From the NCBI RefSeq assembly GCF_000238295.3, contig NZ_AHCD03000044.1:310001-374000 (forward strand): a stretch of DNA of 64,000 nucleotides, given 5' to 3'. Each line of letters starts with the position of its first letter. Within the stretch, counting starts at the first letter, position 1. This document shows, piece by piece, positions 38,822-47,634 of the stretch. This DNA comes from Pseudoalteromonas rubra. Lineage in GTDB: Bacteria; Pseudomonadota; Gammaproteobacteria; Enterobacterales; Alteromonadaceae. Below the pieces are notes generated by a model. The model was given only the letters and a program-made list of their open reading frames with translations. It was not told the origin of the DNA and searched no databases. Position numbers and translations under genes: made by a program.

Positions 38822-39721
38822 TTAAAATTGAAACAACGACTCCGAGAGTAAAAAGTCAATGACGGCCCGGGTCCGTTGTGGCACCTGACGACGAGACGGG
38901 TAAACCAGAGAAAACACCAGCTGTTCGCTATGTAAAAACTCACAGAGTGTGACCAACTTGCCGTCGCTGATCTCTTGCTGCACGGTAGAAGGCAGTAAAG
39001 TTGCTACGCCTAGCCCGCTCACGACCATTTGCTGCAACAGGTAAGGAGAATTACAACTGTGATGCCTCTGGGGTTGGATCACCACCGGCTCCCCATTGTC
39101 AAATAGCATTTGTGCACCCTGCTCGGCAGTTTGTTTGAGCATCAGCCAGGGCATAGCCTCCAGCTCAGCAAGTGTTTCGGGCATACCATACAGTGCCAGC
39201 AATGTGGGGCTGGCAAACAGGGCAAAGCGCTCCTGATGAAGAATGCGCGCAACCAAGGACTCATCACGAATAAAGCCAATTCGAATGGCCAGGTCAATTT
39301 GCTGTTCAATCAGGTCGAGCGGGTCATCATCGATAATCAAATCCAGGCTGATCTGCGGATAGCGCTGTGTCAGTTTGTCGAGTTTGGGCAGAATAAATTT
39401 ATGCGCAATATCGTGATTCATGGTTAGCGTGACCCGGCCACTGGGCTCGGTATCCGTCAGTTCCGCTTCTATATGTTGTAATATTCCGCCTAGCTGGCGG
39501 GCATGTTGCAGTACTTTTTCTCCTTCCTGGGTCAACTTTAATTGGCGTGTACTGCGCTGCAACAAGCGCACATTCAGCTGCGACTCTAACTGAGAAACCT
39601 GTTCACTTACTCGTGAGCGGCTGGAGTGTAAACGTCGTGCGGCGGCTGCAAAACTGCCACTGTCGATCACCGTTGCAAAGATGGCTAGCAGCTTCAGCGA
39701 GTTATGATTGATTGTAATCAT
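38822..39721 (-). CDS. LysR family transcriptional regulator
   Basis: A 299-aa protein with a standard LysR layout. The N-terminal winged helix (LKLLAIFATVIDSGSFAAAA, then RRLHSSRSRVSEQVSQLE) is followed by a linker helix and a periplasmic-binding-like effector domain (IDLAIRIG, VVSGLGVATLLPS). It is divergent from the QorB-type gene, with 99 bp between the starts, the usual layout for a LysR protein controlling its divergent neighbour and itself. The likely targets are the QorB-type gene and perhaps DoxX downstream. The effector cannot be read from the sequence. Confidence 0.9.
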   Translation of the reverse strand: MITINHNSLKLLAIFATVIDSGSFAAAARRLHSSRSRVSEQVSQLESQLNVRLLQRSTRQLKLTQEGEKVLQHARQLGGILQHIEAELTDTEPSGRVTLTMNHDIAHKFILPKLDKLTQRYPQISLDLIIDDDPLDLIEQQIDLAIRIGFIRDESLVARILHQERFALFASPTLLALYGMPETLAELEAMPWLMLKQTAEQGAQMLFDNGEPVVIQPQRHHSCNSPYLLQQMVVSGLGVATLLPSTVQQEISDGKLVTLCEFLHSEQLVFSLVYPSRRQVPQRTRAVIDFLLSESLFQF

Positions 39722-39820
39722 TTTCAGAACACTTCATTTTGTAATAGCTGTCTTATGGTAACAGTCATTTTGCCAGACAATAAGCCCATCAACATAAAAC
39801 ACAAACAGTGGAGAGAGATT

Positions 39821-40675
39821 ATGATTGCAGTAACAGGTGCAAATGGTCAGTTGGGTCAGCTGGTGATCGCGGCTTTATTAAAGCGTGTGCCAGCATCGCA
39901 GGTTGTAGCACTGGTACGTGACCCTGAGCAAGCCGAGGCGTTAAATCATCTTGGGGTAACACTCAGAACCGCAGATTACGATCAACCGGAAACCTTGTCC
40001 AATGCATTAAAGGGCGTAAGTAAGTTATTACTTATATCTGGCAATATGATTGGCCAGCGAGTACGTCAGCACAGTGCGGTTATTCATGCAGCAAAACAGG
40101 CGGGTGTGACACTGCTGGCTTATACAAGCATTTTGTATGCCGACAAGTCACCTATGCAACTCAGTGATGAGCATAGGGATACCGAACAATTGATTAAGGC
40201 GTCGGGTGTGCCTTATGTGGTGTTGCGTAACGGCTGGTATAACGAAAACTACAGCGCGGGGATTGCTGGCAGTATCGCCGCAGGTGCCATTGTTGGCGCG
40301 ATGCATGAAGGGCGAATTGCCAGCGCAGCAAGGTGGGATTATGCCGAGGCAGCAGCGATAGCACTGACCGAGCCGGGCCATGTAGGCAAAACTTATGAGC
40401 TGGCTGGCGATCAGAGCTTTACGTTACAGGCACTGGCTGCGCTGGCCACCGAGCTCAGTGGCAAGACCGTACAGACAAACTATGTGTCTGAACAACACTA
40501 TACAGATTTTTTGGTGCAGTTGGGCTTACCGGCCGGATTTGCAGCGTTACTGGCCGATGCCGAAGTTCAGGCGAATGCGGGCTGGCTGTATGACAATAGC
40601 GGCACATTGAGCCGCCTGATAGGTCGACCAACTACGCCTATGCTAGACAGCCTGACCCGCCAGCTGAGTGATTAA
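39821..40675 (+). CDS. qorB: NAD(P)H:quinone oxidoreductase, QorB/YtfG type
   Basis: A 284-aa atypical short-chain dehydrogenase of the NmrA-like class, close in length to E. coli QorB (YtfG, 286 aa). The N-terminal Rossmann motif is MIAVTGANGQLGQLV, followed by ALVRDPEQ, SILYADKSPM and RNGWYNENY. QorB reduces quinones with NADPH in the cytoplasm. The start at 39821 is chosen because GGAGAGAG precedes it; the open frame extends further upstream but the extra residues do not fit the family. It is divergent from the LysR gene, so it is probably regulated by it. Confidence 0.85.
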   Translation: MIAVTGANGQLGQLVIAALLKRVPASQVVALVRDPEQAEALNHLGVTLRTADYDQPETLSNALKGVSKLLLISGNMIGQRVRQHSAVIHAAKQAGVTLLAYTSILYADKSPMQLSDEHRDTEQLIKASGVPYVVLRNGWYNENYSAGIAGSIAAGAIVGAMHEGRIASAARWDYAEAAAIALTEPGHVGKTYELAGDQSFTLQALAALATELSGKTVQTNYVSEQHYTDFLVQLGLPAGFAALLADAEVQANAGWLYDNSGTLSRLIGRPTTPMLDSLTRQLSD

Positions 40676-40682
40676 CGGCAGA

Positions 40683-41876
40683 TCAGGGTGTTTCTTCGAG
40701 CAGGCTTAGTGCCATGCTGGCCACCTTCACGCAGTTTCGTCCGGCATGTTTGGCATCGTACAGGGCGCTGTCCGCCTGGTTCTGGGTGGTCTCAAAACCT
40801 TGTTGACTGATCTCGCGGCTACAGGCAATACCAATGCTGATGGTCAAAGGAGTATCACCTAACCCCAGTTGCAGACTTTGTTGCGCAAAGGCGTTTTGTA
40901 GTTTGTTTGCACAGGTTGCCGCCATGTCCGGTTGCATATCAAAGAGTACCAGACAAAACTCTTCTCCGCCCCAGCGCGCCAGCAGATCGGCGCGACGAAA
41001 GTGCGCTTTGAGTACATCGGCAATGCAGACAATCGCGCGGTCACCGCTCTGGTGACCGTACAAATCGTTGACGCGTTTAAAGTGGTCCAGATCTATCATC
41101 ATGACGGTGAGTGAATCGCACTTTCTTTTGCTCAGCGGTAGTAGCTCGTTGAGTTGCCTGGCCAGCCCGCGGCGATTAAGCAGCCCGGTCAGTAGGTCGT
41201 GATTAGCGGCAAATTCCAGTGCTTTTACAAAGCGTCCGGCACTGAGCAACAACAATATGGGAGCACCGGCAAGGATCCCCAACAAAGCGGCAACCCAGGT
41301 ATAGCCAGCCACCCAGTTAAAGGCTTCTCCGATTTGTGGCAGGTTGCCCAGTGCGCCTTGCAGGGTATACATAATTGAGAAAAAGACCTCCAGACATACG
41401 ATCCCGATAGCGATCCTGGCGGCCAGAAACTCATTTCTGTCCTGACGTGCGTGCTTGTATAGCACCCAGGCATAATGACAACGTACAGCTATCAGCCAGA
41501 TGCCGATCAGCGTGATGCGTAGTTCCCGTTCTGGAAAGACGGTAGCAGTCAGCCAGGAGATAAGCAATACAGGCACGATCAGCCAGGCGATTTTTTGCTT
41601 TGAAGGGGTACGCTCGACAAATTGCCAGGTGCCGATCAGCCAGGCTGAATGCCCCAGTATAAGAAAGGTATTAAAAGTTAAAACCCGCCACTGCACATCT
41701 AAACTTTGCATGCTTAGTTGTGATAAATAGGCAAAGGAAAGGAGCAACATAGCCAATGACCAAACCCGGGTACCAGTGATGGTCTGGGTCATTTTCGAGA
41801 TCACAAACAGCAAAGTCGCACCTGTAAGAGACGCAATCCACAGCGACAGCATCAGTGTAAGATCATGAACCTGCAT
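40683..41876 (-). CDS. Membrane diguanylate cyclase (GGDEF)
   Basis: A 397-aa protein. The first 200 or so residues hold several hydrophobic segments with no recognised sensor motif. The C-terminal GGDEF domain carries an intact active site, RWGGEEF. An RxxD product-inhibition site (RRAD) lies five residues before it, and DLDHFKRVND lies upstream. It should make cyclic di-GMP at the inner membrane, with feedback inhibition. No EAL domain is present. It is convergent with the QorB-type gene (seven bases between stops) and is transcribed alone. Confidence 0.92.
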   Translation of the reverse strand: MQVHDLTLMLSLWIASLTGATLLFVISKMTQTITGTRVWSLAMLLLSFAYLSQLSMQSLDVQWRVLTFNTFLILGHSAWLIGTWQFVERTPSKQKIAWLIVPVLLISWLTATVFPERELRITLIGIWLIAVRCHYAWVLYKHARQDRNEFLAARIAIGIVCLEVFFSIMYTLQGALGNLPQIGEAFNWVAGYTWVAALLGILAGAPILLLLSAGRFVKALEFAANHDLLTGLLNRRGLARQLNELLPLSKRKCDSLTVMMIDLDHFKRVNDLYGHQSGDRAIVCIADVLKAHFRRADLLARWGGEEFCLVLFDMQPDMAATCANKLQNAFAQQSLQLGLGDTPLTISIGIACSREISQQGFETTQNQADSALYDAKHAGRNCVKVASMALSLLEETP

Positions 41877-42209
41877 TAAATCGACCTATGTGTACCCCGG
41901 TTGCTGCCTGCACTTTGGTGCGTGTGTTCAGGCGTATTATCAGACTTTCTTTAGCTTCAAGCATAGCACCAGCGGGCTCAGATGCGCATCATTTGTATGA
42001 AATTTAGGCCTTTCAGTAAAGAATTCAGCGTATTGGCAGTTTGGTCAATGTAAACAAAGGTAAATAGTGTTTCTCTTTTAACATATTGATATTAGTTTAT
42101 TTATGTATAGGGGCGGCGCTGACAGCCGACACTGTTATTAATCTCACTTGATAAATACTGACAGAGCAATTAATGTTCCCATTAGTACTTCATTTGTTAA
42201 TTTATTGAT
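41877..42209. other. Intergenic region, no gene seen
   Basis: AT-rich region between divergent genes. I find no ORF with a ribosome site, no clear hairpin and no promoter pair I would defend. It presumably contains the promoters for the diguanylate cyclase and for the gene starting at 42210. Confidence 0.4.
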
Positions 42210-42932
42210 ATGTTAAAAGTGTTCACTTACATATTAATGAGCGTCATTGGGTTGGTGTTATGCGTTTTGTTGCTGTTTTATGGCAATGAGCATATTTCCC
42301 CTGACGGTCTGGGCACGTCGGGCGAGCGGGTGAGCGCGCCGCTGAACGTGACCGAACTGCAACTGGCCATCACGCATGAGCCAGCAGTGATGACGGCTGC
42401 CCAGCATAATAGCGGCGTGAGGCTGCCACAGCATGAATTACAAAGTACTTATTACACCATCAATAAAGAGTCACAACATGCCAGAGCATTCTTCAAATCG
42501 GGTACCATGGTTCCTTATGAATTGTATGACGAAGCGTATGTGGAGCTGGACGTAAAGAGCATCCGTACTCTTGAGATGGGTGATAGTTTTGAGTTTTTGA
42601 TCCCGCAGACTCAGGAAAAGATCTGCGCGGAAATCATAGATATCACCGATACTGAGCAGGAAAAGCGACTCACAGGTCAGGTGGGTAAACAGCCAGATAC
42701 GCGGTCTTATGTCTATCTGACCCTGACTGACGACGTGATCTATGGCCAGATCCAGCTTCCCAGCGGCAATTATATTTTTGAATCTTATGGGCAATATGCC
42801 TGGGTCGCCGCAAAGCGCAATATCCACTCAACCCCGTTAAAAAGCCTATCTGCGCATAGCCAGGCGCCCGCAAAACCCCAGCCAGACAGCACCGCAGAGC
42901 CTGCAAAACCCAAAGTCATCTTTACCCGTTGA
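42210..42932 (+). CDS. Unknown protein with one N-terminal membrane segment
   Basis: A 240-aa protein with one hydrophobic segment at about residues 5-25 and no charge pattern of a cleavable signal, so it is probably anchored in the inner membrane with a periplasmic domain. The soluble part (DSFEFLIPQTQEK, then YVYLTLTDDVIYGQIQLPSG) looks like the small beta-rich domain found in propeptides of some secreted metalloproteases, but this is a weak resemblance. The tail is Pro/Ala/Lys-rich. No good ribosome site precedes ATG 42210. No function is assigned. Confidence 0.6.
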   Translation: MLKVFTYILMSVIGLVLCVLLLFYGNEHISPDGLGTSGERVSAPLNVTELQLAITHEPAVMTAAQHNSGVRLPQHELQSTYYTINKESQHARAFFKSGTMVPYELYDEAYVELDVKSIRTLEMGDSFEFLIPQTQEKICAEIIDITDTEQEKRLTGQVGKQPDTRSYVYLTLTDDVIYGQIQLPSGNYIFESYGQYAWVAAKRNIHSTPLKSLSAHSQAPAKPQPDSTAEPAKPKVIFTR

Positions 42933-43044
42933 CAACGGAAATATGCCTTGTTGTTAGAATGTTTGTTAATGTGAAAAGTTTGCGTTAATAAAAATGTAAT
43001 CTAGAGTATATATTCTTGCCTCGAATTAAACGACGGGAGTATGT

Positions 43045-44037
43045 ATGAAGTTATCAAGGTTGACTCATATCACAGCTAAAGCGGTTGCAATTGCGGCCGT
43101 TGCATGCACATTTGGCGCACAAGCATTGCCAAAGTGTCCTGATCCAAGCTGGATTGAACAAAATTATGCTAAACCGGATGTGCCCAGTGGGGGCTATCGT
43201 AATGGTCTTAACCGCTTTATTACCTGGTTGCCCAGTTTTCATATGATCCACGATGAAGTGGTGGCCGAAGGCAACAGTGTTACTGTAACAGCAAAGTTTG
43301 ATTACGGCGCGATTGCCCACAAAGATCTCGAGTTTGAAACGGTACGTTTTTATTTGCGCGCTCAACAAGACAGTGACTGGCGCTATCTCGGTGAGGCCGT
43401 GACCAACAGCGACGGTAAAGCCAGTGTGACACTGCCGGCAATGAACGCCGGGCAGTATCGCATTTACGCTGCGGTGCCTGCGGATGGCACCGGTACCGAA
43501 GGTTTTGTGACCGTTATTCAGCCAAACACGCAGGCGGTCCTGTTCGATATTGATGGTACTTTGACCGAATCCGACGCCGAGCAAATTGGCGACTACACAG
43601 GGATTGACCGCGCCGATGAAAAAGAAGGTGCGTATAGCCTGGTACGCCGATACCTGGACCTGGGTTATCAGCCTGTTTACCTGACGGCGCGTGTATACTG
43701 GTATGCTAAAGGCACCCGTGACTGGTTAAATTGGATGGGCTTACCTCGCGGTTTTTTACGTACTTCTTTAAGCAATGAAACCAGCTTGTTCAGAACGGTG
43801 GAGTATAAGATTGAGCAGATCCAGCAGTTACAATCGCAAGGCCTGAACATAGTGCGTGCGTATGGTAATGCAAAAACCGACGCCGAAGCCTTTATCCGCG
43901 CGGGATTGGGGGCACAAAATAGCTACACGATCGGTCCGGATGCGGGTCATTACGGCACCACCGCGATTACCAATAATAGCTATAATGCACACATTACCGA
44001 TGAGGTTGATACCTTCCCTGCGGCGCAGTGTGAGTAA
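43045..44037 (+). CDS. Secreted lipin-like (LNS2) HAD phosphatase
   Basis: A 330-aa protein with a Sec signal peptide (cut near AQALP, residue 28). A beta-rich segment (about 55-155) is followed by a haloacid-dehalogenase-type domain. The catalytic motif is DIDGTLTES, matching the DxDGTxT signature of lipin/Smp2 phosphatidate phosphatases. The downstream block YLTARVYWYAKGTRDWL and MGLPRGFLRTS is also typical of LNS2 domains. It is probably a periplasmic or secreted phosphatase acting on a phospholipid or similar phosphoester; the substrate is inferred from family. GGGAG before ATG 43045 supports the start. Confidence 0.8.
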   Translation: MKLSRLTHITAKAVAIAAVACTFGAQALPKCPDPSWIEQNYAKPDVPSGGYRNGLNRFITWLPSFHMIHDEVVAEGNSVTVTAKFDYGAIAHKDLEFETVRFYLRAQQDSDWRYLGEAVTNSDGKASVTLPAMNAGQYRIYAAVPADGTGTEGFVTVIQPNTQAVLFDIDGTLTESDAEQIGDYTGIDRADEKEGAYSLVRRYLDLGYQPVYLTARVYWYAKGTRDWLNWMGLPRGFLRTSLSNETSLFRTVEYKIEQIQQLQSQGLNIVRAYGNAKTDAEAFIRAGLGAQNSYTIGPDAGHYGTTAITNNSYNAHITDEVDTFPAAQCE

Positions 44038-44046
44038 TTATTAACG

Positions 44047-44072
44047 CTGGGCCTGCATCGCAGCAGGCCCAG
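44047..44072 (+). terminator. Hairpin after lipin-like gene
   Basis: CTGGGCCTGC and GCAGGCCCAG form a perfect 10-bp stem with a six-base loop, starting ten bases after the stop codon. There is no T tract, so termination is uncertain. Confidence 0.45.
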
Positions 44073-44240
44073 ATCCTGCCTGAAGAAGAGTAAGTTTATT
44101 CCCTTTCTGACTACTTATCATGCATTTAATGCATATATCCTGTACATTTTAGATCAAATATTTATAATGCGCGCAGCTATATTCGGGCCAAAATATGTCC
44201 GGTAGGCGGTATGTTTTGAGATAGAGTAATAAGGAAAACG

Positions 44241-44942
44241 ATGAAGCAGTTATCTCTTGTGGCTGGATTAGCCACACTTTTGGCTGGTGCGCCTGCGGCG
44301 GCTCACACGATTAACCTTGATAATGTAGAAGTGGGCTACAAACGTTTTGCAATCGATGACAAAGATCTTGAGCCACTTGATGTTTTGGCAGGCATTAATC
44401 TGGCAGTGAGCAAGCGCTTTGATAACCTGTATATAGAAGGTCGTTACTACAATGTGAGCGATGATCTTCGCGTAAGCCAAAGCGATCCGTTTTTGCGGCC
44501 TACAAATCCAAAGTTCTGGACCTTGGACACTGAATTTGAAATTCAGCAATATACAGTGGGTGCAGGCTATATCCACACTCTTGACGAAACGTCTATTTTT
44601 GATGTGAGCCTGCATGTTGGTCGAGTTGATCTATCGTTGGATAGTACGCTGACGATTGTTTACCAGGACGATAATGTGTCGGTCAGACCATCGGACGCGT
44701 CTGCTGAGGACGATGCCACTATCTATCGTTTGCGTGGTCAATATCAGACACGAGTGCTGGAAAATATTGAATTAAAAGCAGGGTTAGGCTACGAAAAAAC
44801 CACCGGCGAAGACGGCGATAGCAGTCCACTTTTCTTTGTAGGTGCAGGCTATCACTTTAACAGCATGTTCTCGGTAAACACAGAATATCGCAACGTTGAC
44901 GACTACAATACGCTGGACGTTAATTTTAGATACAGCTTCTAA
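44241..44942 (+). CDS. Small outer-membrane beta-barrel protein (copy upstream of CRISPR locus)
   Basis: A 233-aa protein with a Sec signal peptide (MKQLSLVAGL, cut near PAAA) and alternating amphipathic strands ending in an aromatic residue (VNFRYSF), as expected for an outer-membrane barrel of about eight strands. AAGGAAAACG before the ATG is a good ribosome site. It is a clear paralog of the gene at 60109-60783: both start MKQL, share VEAGYKR/VEVGYKR, LAVSKR/LTLSKR, and GYHFN followed by SVNTEYR near the end. The function is unknown; such barrels can be adhesins, porins or structural proteins. Confidence 0.8.
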   Translation: MKQLSLVAGLATLLAGAPAAAHTINLDNVEVGYKRFAIDDKDLEPLDVLAGINLAVSKRFDNLYIEGRYYNVSDDLRVSQSDPFLRPTNPKFWTLDTEFEIQQYTVGAGYIHTLDETSIFDVSLHVGRVDLSLDSTLTIVYQDDNVSVRPSDASAEDDATIYRLRGQYQTRVLENIELKAGLGYEKTTGEDGDSSPLFFVGAGYHFNSMFSVNTEYRNVDDYNTLDVNFRYSF

Positions 44943-44973
44943 ATCGCGTATTACAAGTATAAGTAGAGGGGCA

Positions 44974-44996
44974 GCCATTTGACTGGCCTTTTTTGA
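44974..44996 (+). terminator. Possible terminator after barrel gene
   Basis: A short GCCA/TGGC stem (44974-44987) is followed by TTTTTT. The stem is weak, but the place, just after the barrel stop, and the T tract fit an intrinsic terminator. The paralogous gene at 60109 also has a hairpin with CAGCCAT in the same position. Confidence 0.4.
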
Positions 44997-45091
44997 TCTT
45001 CAACAATGAGAGAGTTGTACATTGTTTTGTTTGCACCCCCCTCCTTATTCCACTAATATTGGAAGAAATCCGGAAACTTTTTGGAGTAAAT

Positions 45092-45346
45092 ATGGCAGAC
45101 AGTAAAAAAACTGAAGTACGCTTTTCCGTCGATGCAGACTATCTGGCGCAGCTACAACAACGCTTAGGATTAAAAAAATCCAGCGATCTGACCAAAGTTG
45201 CACTTACGCTGCTGGACTGGGCGTCTGACGAAGTGGTGCATGACAGGGCCATTTTATCGGCAGACAAACAAGGCAAAGATGTACATCGGCTGGTCATGCC
45301 CGAACTCAATAATATTAATAAATCAAAGCCGAGCGCACAACACTAG
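45092..45346 (+). CDS. Small ribbon-helix-helix-like protein
   Basis: An 84-aa basic protein. The N-terminal KKTEVRFSVDADYLAQLQ looks like the beta-strand and first helix of a ribbon-helix-helix DNA-binding fold, followed by a second helix (SSDLTKVALTLLDWA). The ending DVHRLVMPEL recurs, as I recall, in uncharacterised bacterial proteins of this size. GGAG seven bases before ATG 45092 decides the start; the longer frame from 44993 lacks a ribosome site. It is followed nine bases later by a membrane protein gene, so the two are probably co-transcribed. Role unknown; DNA binding is inferred from the fold only. Confidence 0.65.
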   Translation: MADSKKTEVRFSVDADYLAQLQQRLGLKKSSDLTKVALTLLDWASDEVVHDRAILSADKQGKDVHRLVMPELNNINKSKPSAQH

Positions 45347-45355
45347 GTACACAGG

Positions 45356-45790
45356 ATGACAGGTAACGCACAGGACAGCGACCAACACCACACACCATCA
45401 CCATGGCAAAACCTGGATTTAAGCTCCGCCCAGGACTCGTCGCCCATGGAAGCCCCGGTATCCGATCCGGAGCCACTGACAGGCAAAGAAAAAGCCGGCG
45501 TGAACCTCACCTGGGGGATCATTGCGGTTTTAATCGGCTTCCTGCTCATTATTCTCAGCATTTTTGTGTGGGGCGAAATCCGCTTTTTTAACGCCATCAC
45601 CAGCCACCCAAACAACACACTCAGCGCCGAACAAATGCAGGCCAAACTTGAGCTACTTGCCAGCCAACGCGCCACCTTCCGCGCATTCTGGTTCGATACG
45701 CTCCAGCTGATCATACTCAATGTGCTCTTCCCAACCCTCACCGCATTACTGGGTTATGTGTTTGGCACCAGCAGGAATAATGGGGCTTAG
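45356..45790 (+). CDS. Two-TM membrane protein
   Basis: A 144-aa protein. The first 45 residues are polar and acidic. Two hydrophobic segments (WGIIAVLIGFLLIILSIFVW, and LIILNVLFPTLTALLGYVFG near the C-terminus) flank a soluble helix. It lies nine bases after the ribbon-helix-helix-like gene and is probably in one operon with it. I do not recognise the family. Confidence 0.65.
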   Translation: MTGNAQDSDQHHTPSPWQNLDLSSAQDSSPMEAPVSDPEPLTGKEKAGVNLTWGIIAVLIGFLLIILSIFVWGEIRFFNAITSHPNNTLSAEQMQAKLELLASQRATFRAFWFDTLQLIILNVLFPTLTALLGYVFGTSRNNGA

Positions 45791-45816
45791 GTAAGGTGGA
45801 AGAGTGCAGGGTTTGT

Positions 45817-46083
45817 ATGTGGTTACAAACTGTGTACGACAAAGGCGAGTTTTGGCTTGATGGTTACTGCCTCTACCTAATGGGTTTTTTTACCACGGTG
45901 TGCTTTGCTGTTATAGAGGCCGACTGGATGCTCTTGCTTATCTCTCCATTGGTTGCATTTTTAGCTGCGATACCACTAGGCCTGATCTTATTCTTTTTAT
46001 TCATGATCCTGGCAGCAGGTATTTTTTCCTGCCTGCTGTGTTGCTACATTAAACAGATGCTCTTTAACAAAGTGACTAAATAG
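45817..46083 (+). CDS. Small hydrophobic membrane protein
   Basis: An 88-aa protein with two or three hydrophobic segments covering most of its length (LYLMGFFTTVCFAV, MLLLISPLVAFLAAIP and ILFFLFMILAAGIF). ATG 45817 is preferred because CAGGG lies upstream; a GTG at 45796 would add seven residues. It lies 26 bp after the two-TM protein gene and about 100 bp before the first CRISPR array. No function assigned. Confidence 0.5.
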   Translation: MWLQTVYDKGEFWLDGYCLYLMGFFTTVCFAVIEADWMLLLISPLVAFLAAIPLGLILFFLFMILAAGIFSCLLCCYIKQMLFNKVTK

Positions 46084-46109
46084 CGAATTAATAAAAGGCA
46101 AGATCTGAC

Positions 46110-46186
46110 CTGATCTTGTACCCAATATTTTTGGTAACTTTTGTATATCAATTTTTCTTTAATAAAAACAAGTATATAATTTTAGA
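46110..46186 (+). promoter_or_regulatory. CRISPR leader of array 1
   Basis: AT-rich leader directly before the first repeat. It shares long blocks with the leader of array 2: GTACCC, ATTTTTGGTAACTTTTG, ATTTTTCTTTA and AAGTATATAATTTTAGA. The TATAAT at 46175-46180 ends six bases before the repeat in both arrays and may be the -10 box for pre-crRNA; no good -35 is visible. The shared leader means one Cas1-Cas2 pair could feed both arrays. Confidence 0.75.
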
Positions 46187-46705
46187 GTGTTCCCCGTACG
46201 CACGGGGCTAAACCGAATCCAACAACCTCACTCAGCGTATAATAGAGGTGTTCCCCGTACGCACGGGGCTAAACCGGGGGGCACTTTGCGTTAGTGGCGG
46301 CCCACATCAGTGTTCCCCGTACGCACGGGGCTAAACCGCTTTTAGATAGGCAGCGAGCAGAAATTCAGGCGTGTTCCCCGTACGCACGGGGCTAAACCGT
46401 TCCTAAACCCCTTGCAGAACAAACGCTGGCAGTGTTCCCCGTACGCACGGGGCTAAACCGAAACTTAATACTAAAAACTTCTTTTACCAATCGTGTTCCC
46501 CGTACGCACGGGGCTAAACCGCATTTTCTGGTTGCGCCTGCGGCACTATTTGCCGTGTTCCCCGTACGCACGGGGCTAAACCGAGGTATGGGAGTAGCCA
46601 TGGCACGCGGAGTAAGTGTTCCCCGTACGCACGGGGCTAAACCGGTTTCTTTTGCCATTCCCAGCGTGTGCAGGTGGTGTTCCCCGCAGAAACGGGGTTA
46701 AACTT
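46187..46705 (+). CRISPR. Type I-E CRISPR array 1 (9 repeats, 8 spacers)
   Basis: Eight perfect 29-nt repeats start at 46187, 46248, 46310, 46371, 46432, 46493, 46555 and 46616. A degenerate last repeat follows at 46677. Repeats begin GTGTTCCCC and end GGGGCTAAACCG; CCCCGT and ACGGGG form the stem that Cas6e would cut below, leaving CTAAACCG as 5' handle. Six spacers are 32 nt and two (after repeats 2 and 6) are 33 nt. The leader is on the left, and repeat decay at the right end confirms the direction. Open frames across the array are by-products of the repeats. Confidence 0.98.
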
Positions 46706-46740
46706 GGCTTGAGTAGGTTATGGGTTGTATGGCTTCGATA

Positions 46741-47610
46741 TCACAGGGTGATTGAGTTATCTGATTGGGCCGAATCTGTACTTTTTGATGGTCTGGAAGC
46801 AGATCTGGGCTTTTCGTGTTTTTCAAAATGTTCTTTATACTCAAAGTCATGCAAGTTAGCGTGGACAACCTCTCTGACGGGGATGTTGATGAGGAATTTT
46901 TCTAAGTCTAATTCCTCTTCATCTGATTGGTTTGCTTCTGGGTTGTCCTTGTTGCTGGCTTCAATATCTGACCAGGCAGAGGCATAATTGGTGACCAATT
47001 CCAGGCGTAATTCGTCTTTACACCTGTAACCGCTCTTGAGCGGAAGTACCATAAAATCGTTCATGTGATAGCCCAGGTTAATCACATAGCCAATATAAAC
47101 CTTGCGGTTTGACAGCGTAAAAGCAATGGGAAGCCCCTTGAGCATGCTGTTGTGGAGTATACCTGTAAACTCTGGCGTATCATCTGTACCAGACAAGCTA
47201 AAGTACACCGCATTTTTTAAATCTTCCGGGGTAACATTTTTCTGTTTGGCGGTGATGTTTAGTATCATATTTGGGCCAAATACCGACAATATCAGCGCAA
47301 TTGCGGAAATCAGAATACAGTGAATGCTGTATGAGGGAAAAATTAAACCCGGAAAAAGCAGCTCAACCGTGTGCTTCAAAGTTGGCGCTATTACCCCCTG
47401 AGGGAAGCCAGACAACTCTAAAACCCATGCACTGATACCAAATATAAATATGGCTACCATATACAGCGCAAACCCCCACGAGGCTGACAAAATAAACGTA
47501 TGATAACCGCTTGTTTTCTGAAATGTTGGTTTGGTCACGTAGTGCCTCTGGCAAAAAATATAGCCAACAATGGTGAAAACCAGCACTAAGATAACGGTGG
47601 GCTTTATCAT
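46741..47610 (-). CDS. Unknown membrane protein inside the CRISPR-Cas locus
   Basis: A 289-aa protein. The N-terminal 125 residues contain three or four hydrophobic segments. A cytoplasmic-looking domain follows with the block GLPIAFTLSNRKVYIGYV and LPLKSGYR, then LELVTNY, which looks like a small SH3-like or PRC-barrel-like beta fold. The last 70 residues are charged and probably disordered. AAGGA before the ATG supports the start. It is antisense to the array and cas genes, ending 36 bp from the last repeat of array 1. I do not recognise the family; a link to CRISPR function is only suggested by position. Confidence 0.7.
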   Translation of the reverse strand: MIKPTVILVLVFTIVGYIFCQRHYVTKPTFQKTSGYHTFILSASWGFALYMVAIFIFGISAWVLELSGFPQGVIAPTLKHTVELLFPGLIFPSYSIHCILISAIALILSVFGPNMILNITAKQKNVTPEDLKNAVYFSLSGTDDTPEFTGILHNSMLKGLPIAFTLSNRKVYIGYVINLGYHMNDFMVLPLKSGYRCKDELRLELVTNYASAWSDIEASNKDNPEANQSDEEELDLEKFLINIPVREVVHANLHDFEYKEHFEKHEKPRSASRPSKSTDSAQSDNSITL

Positions 47611-47634
47611 GCAATTCCTTCTTATTAAGAAATC

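Noticed and set aside
46141..46175. IHF-like site in the array 1 leader
   Set aside because: TATCAATTTTTCTT only partly fits the consensus and is not conserved in the array 2 leader.
46392..46701. Open frames of about 88 aa on both strands across array 1
   Set aside because: They arise from the repeated 29-nt unit and its GC-rich stem; the translated peptide repeats with the array period.
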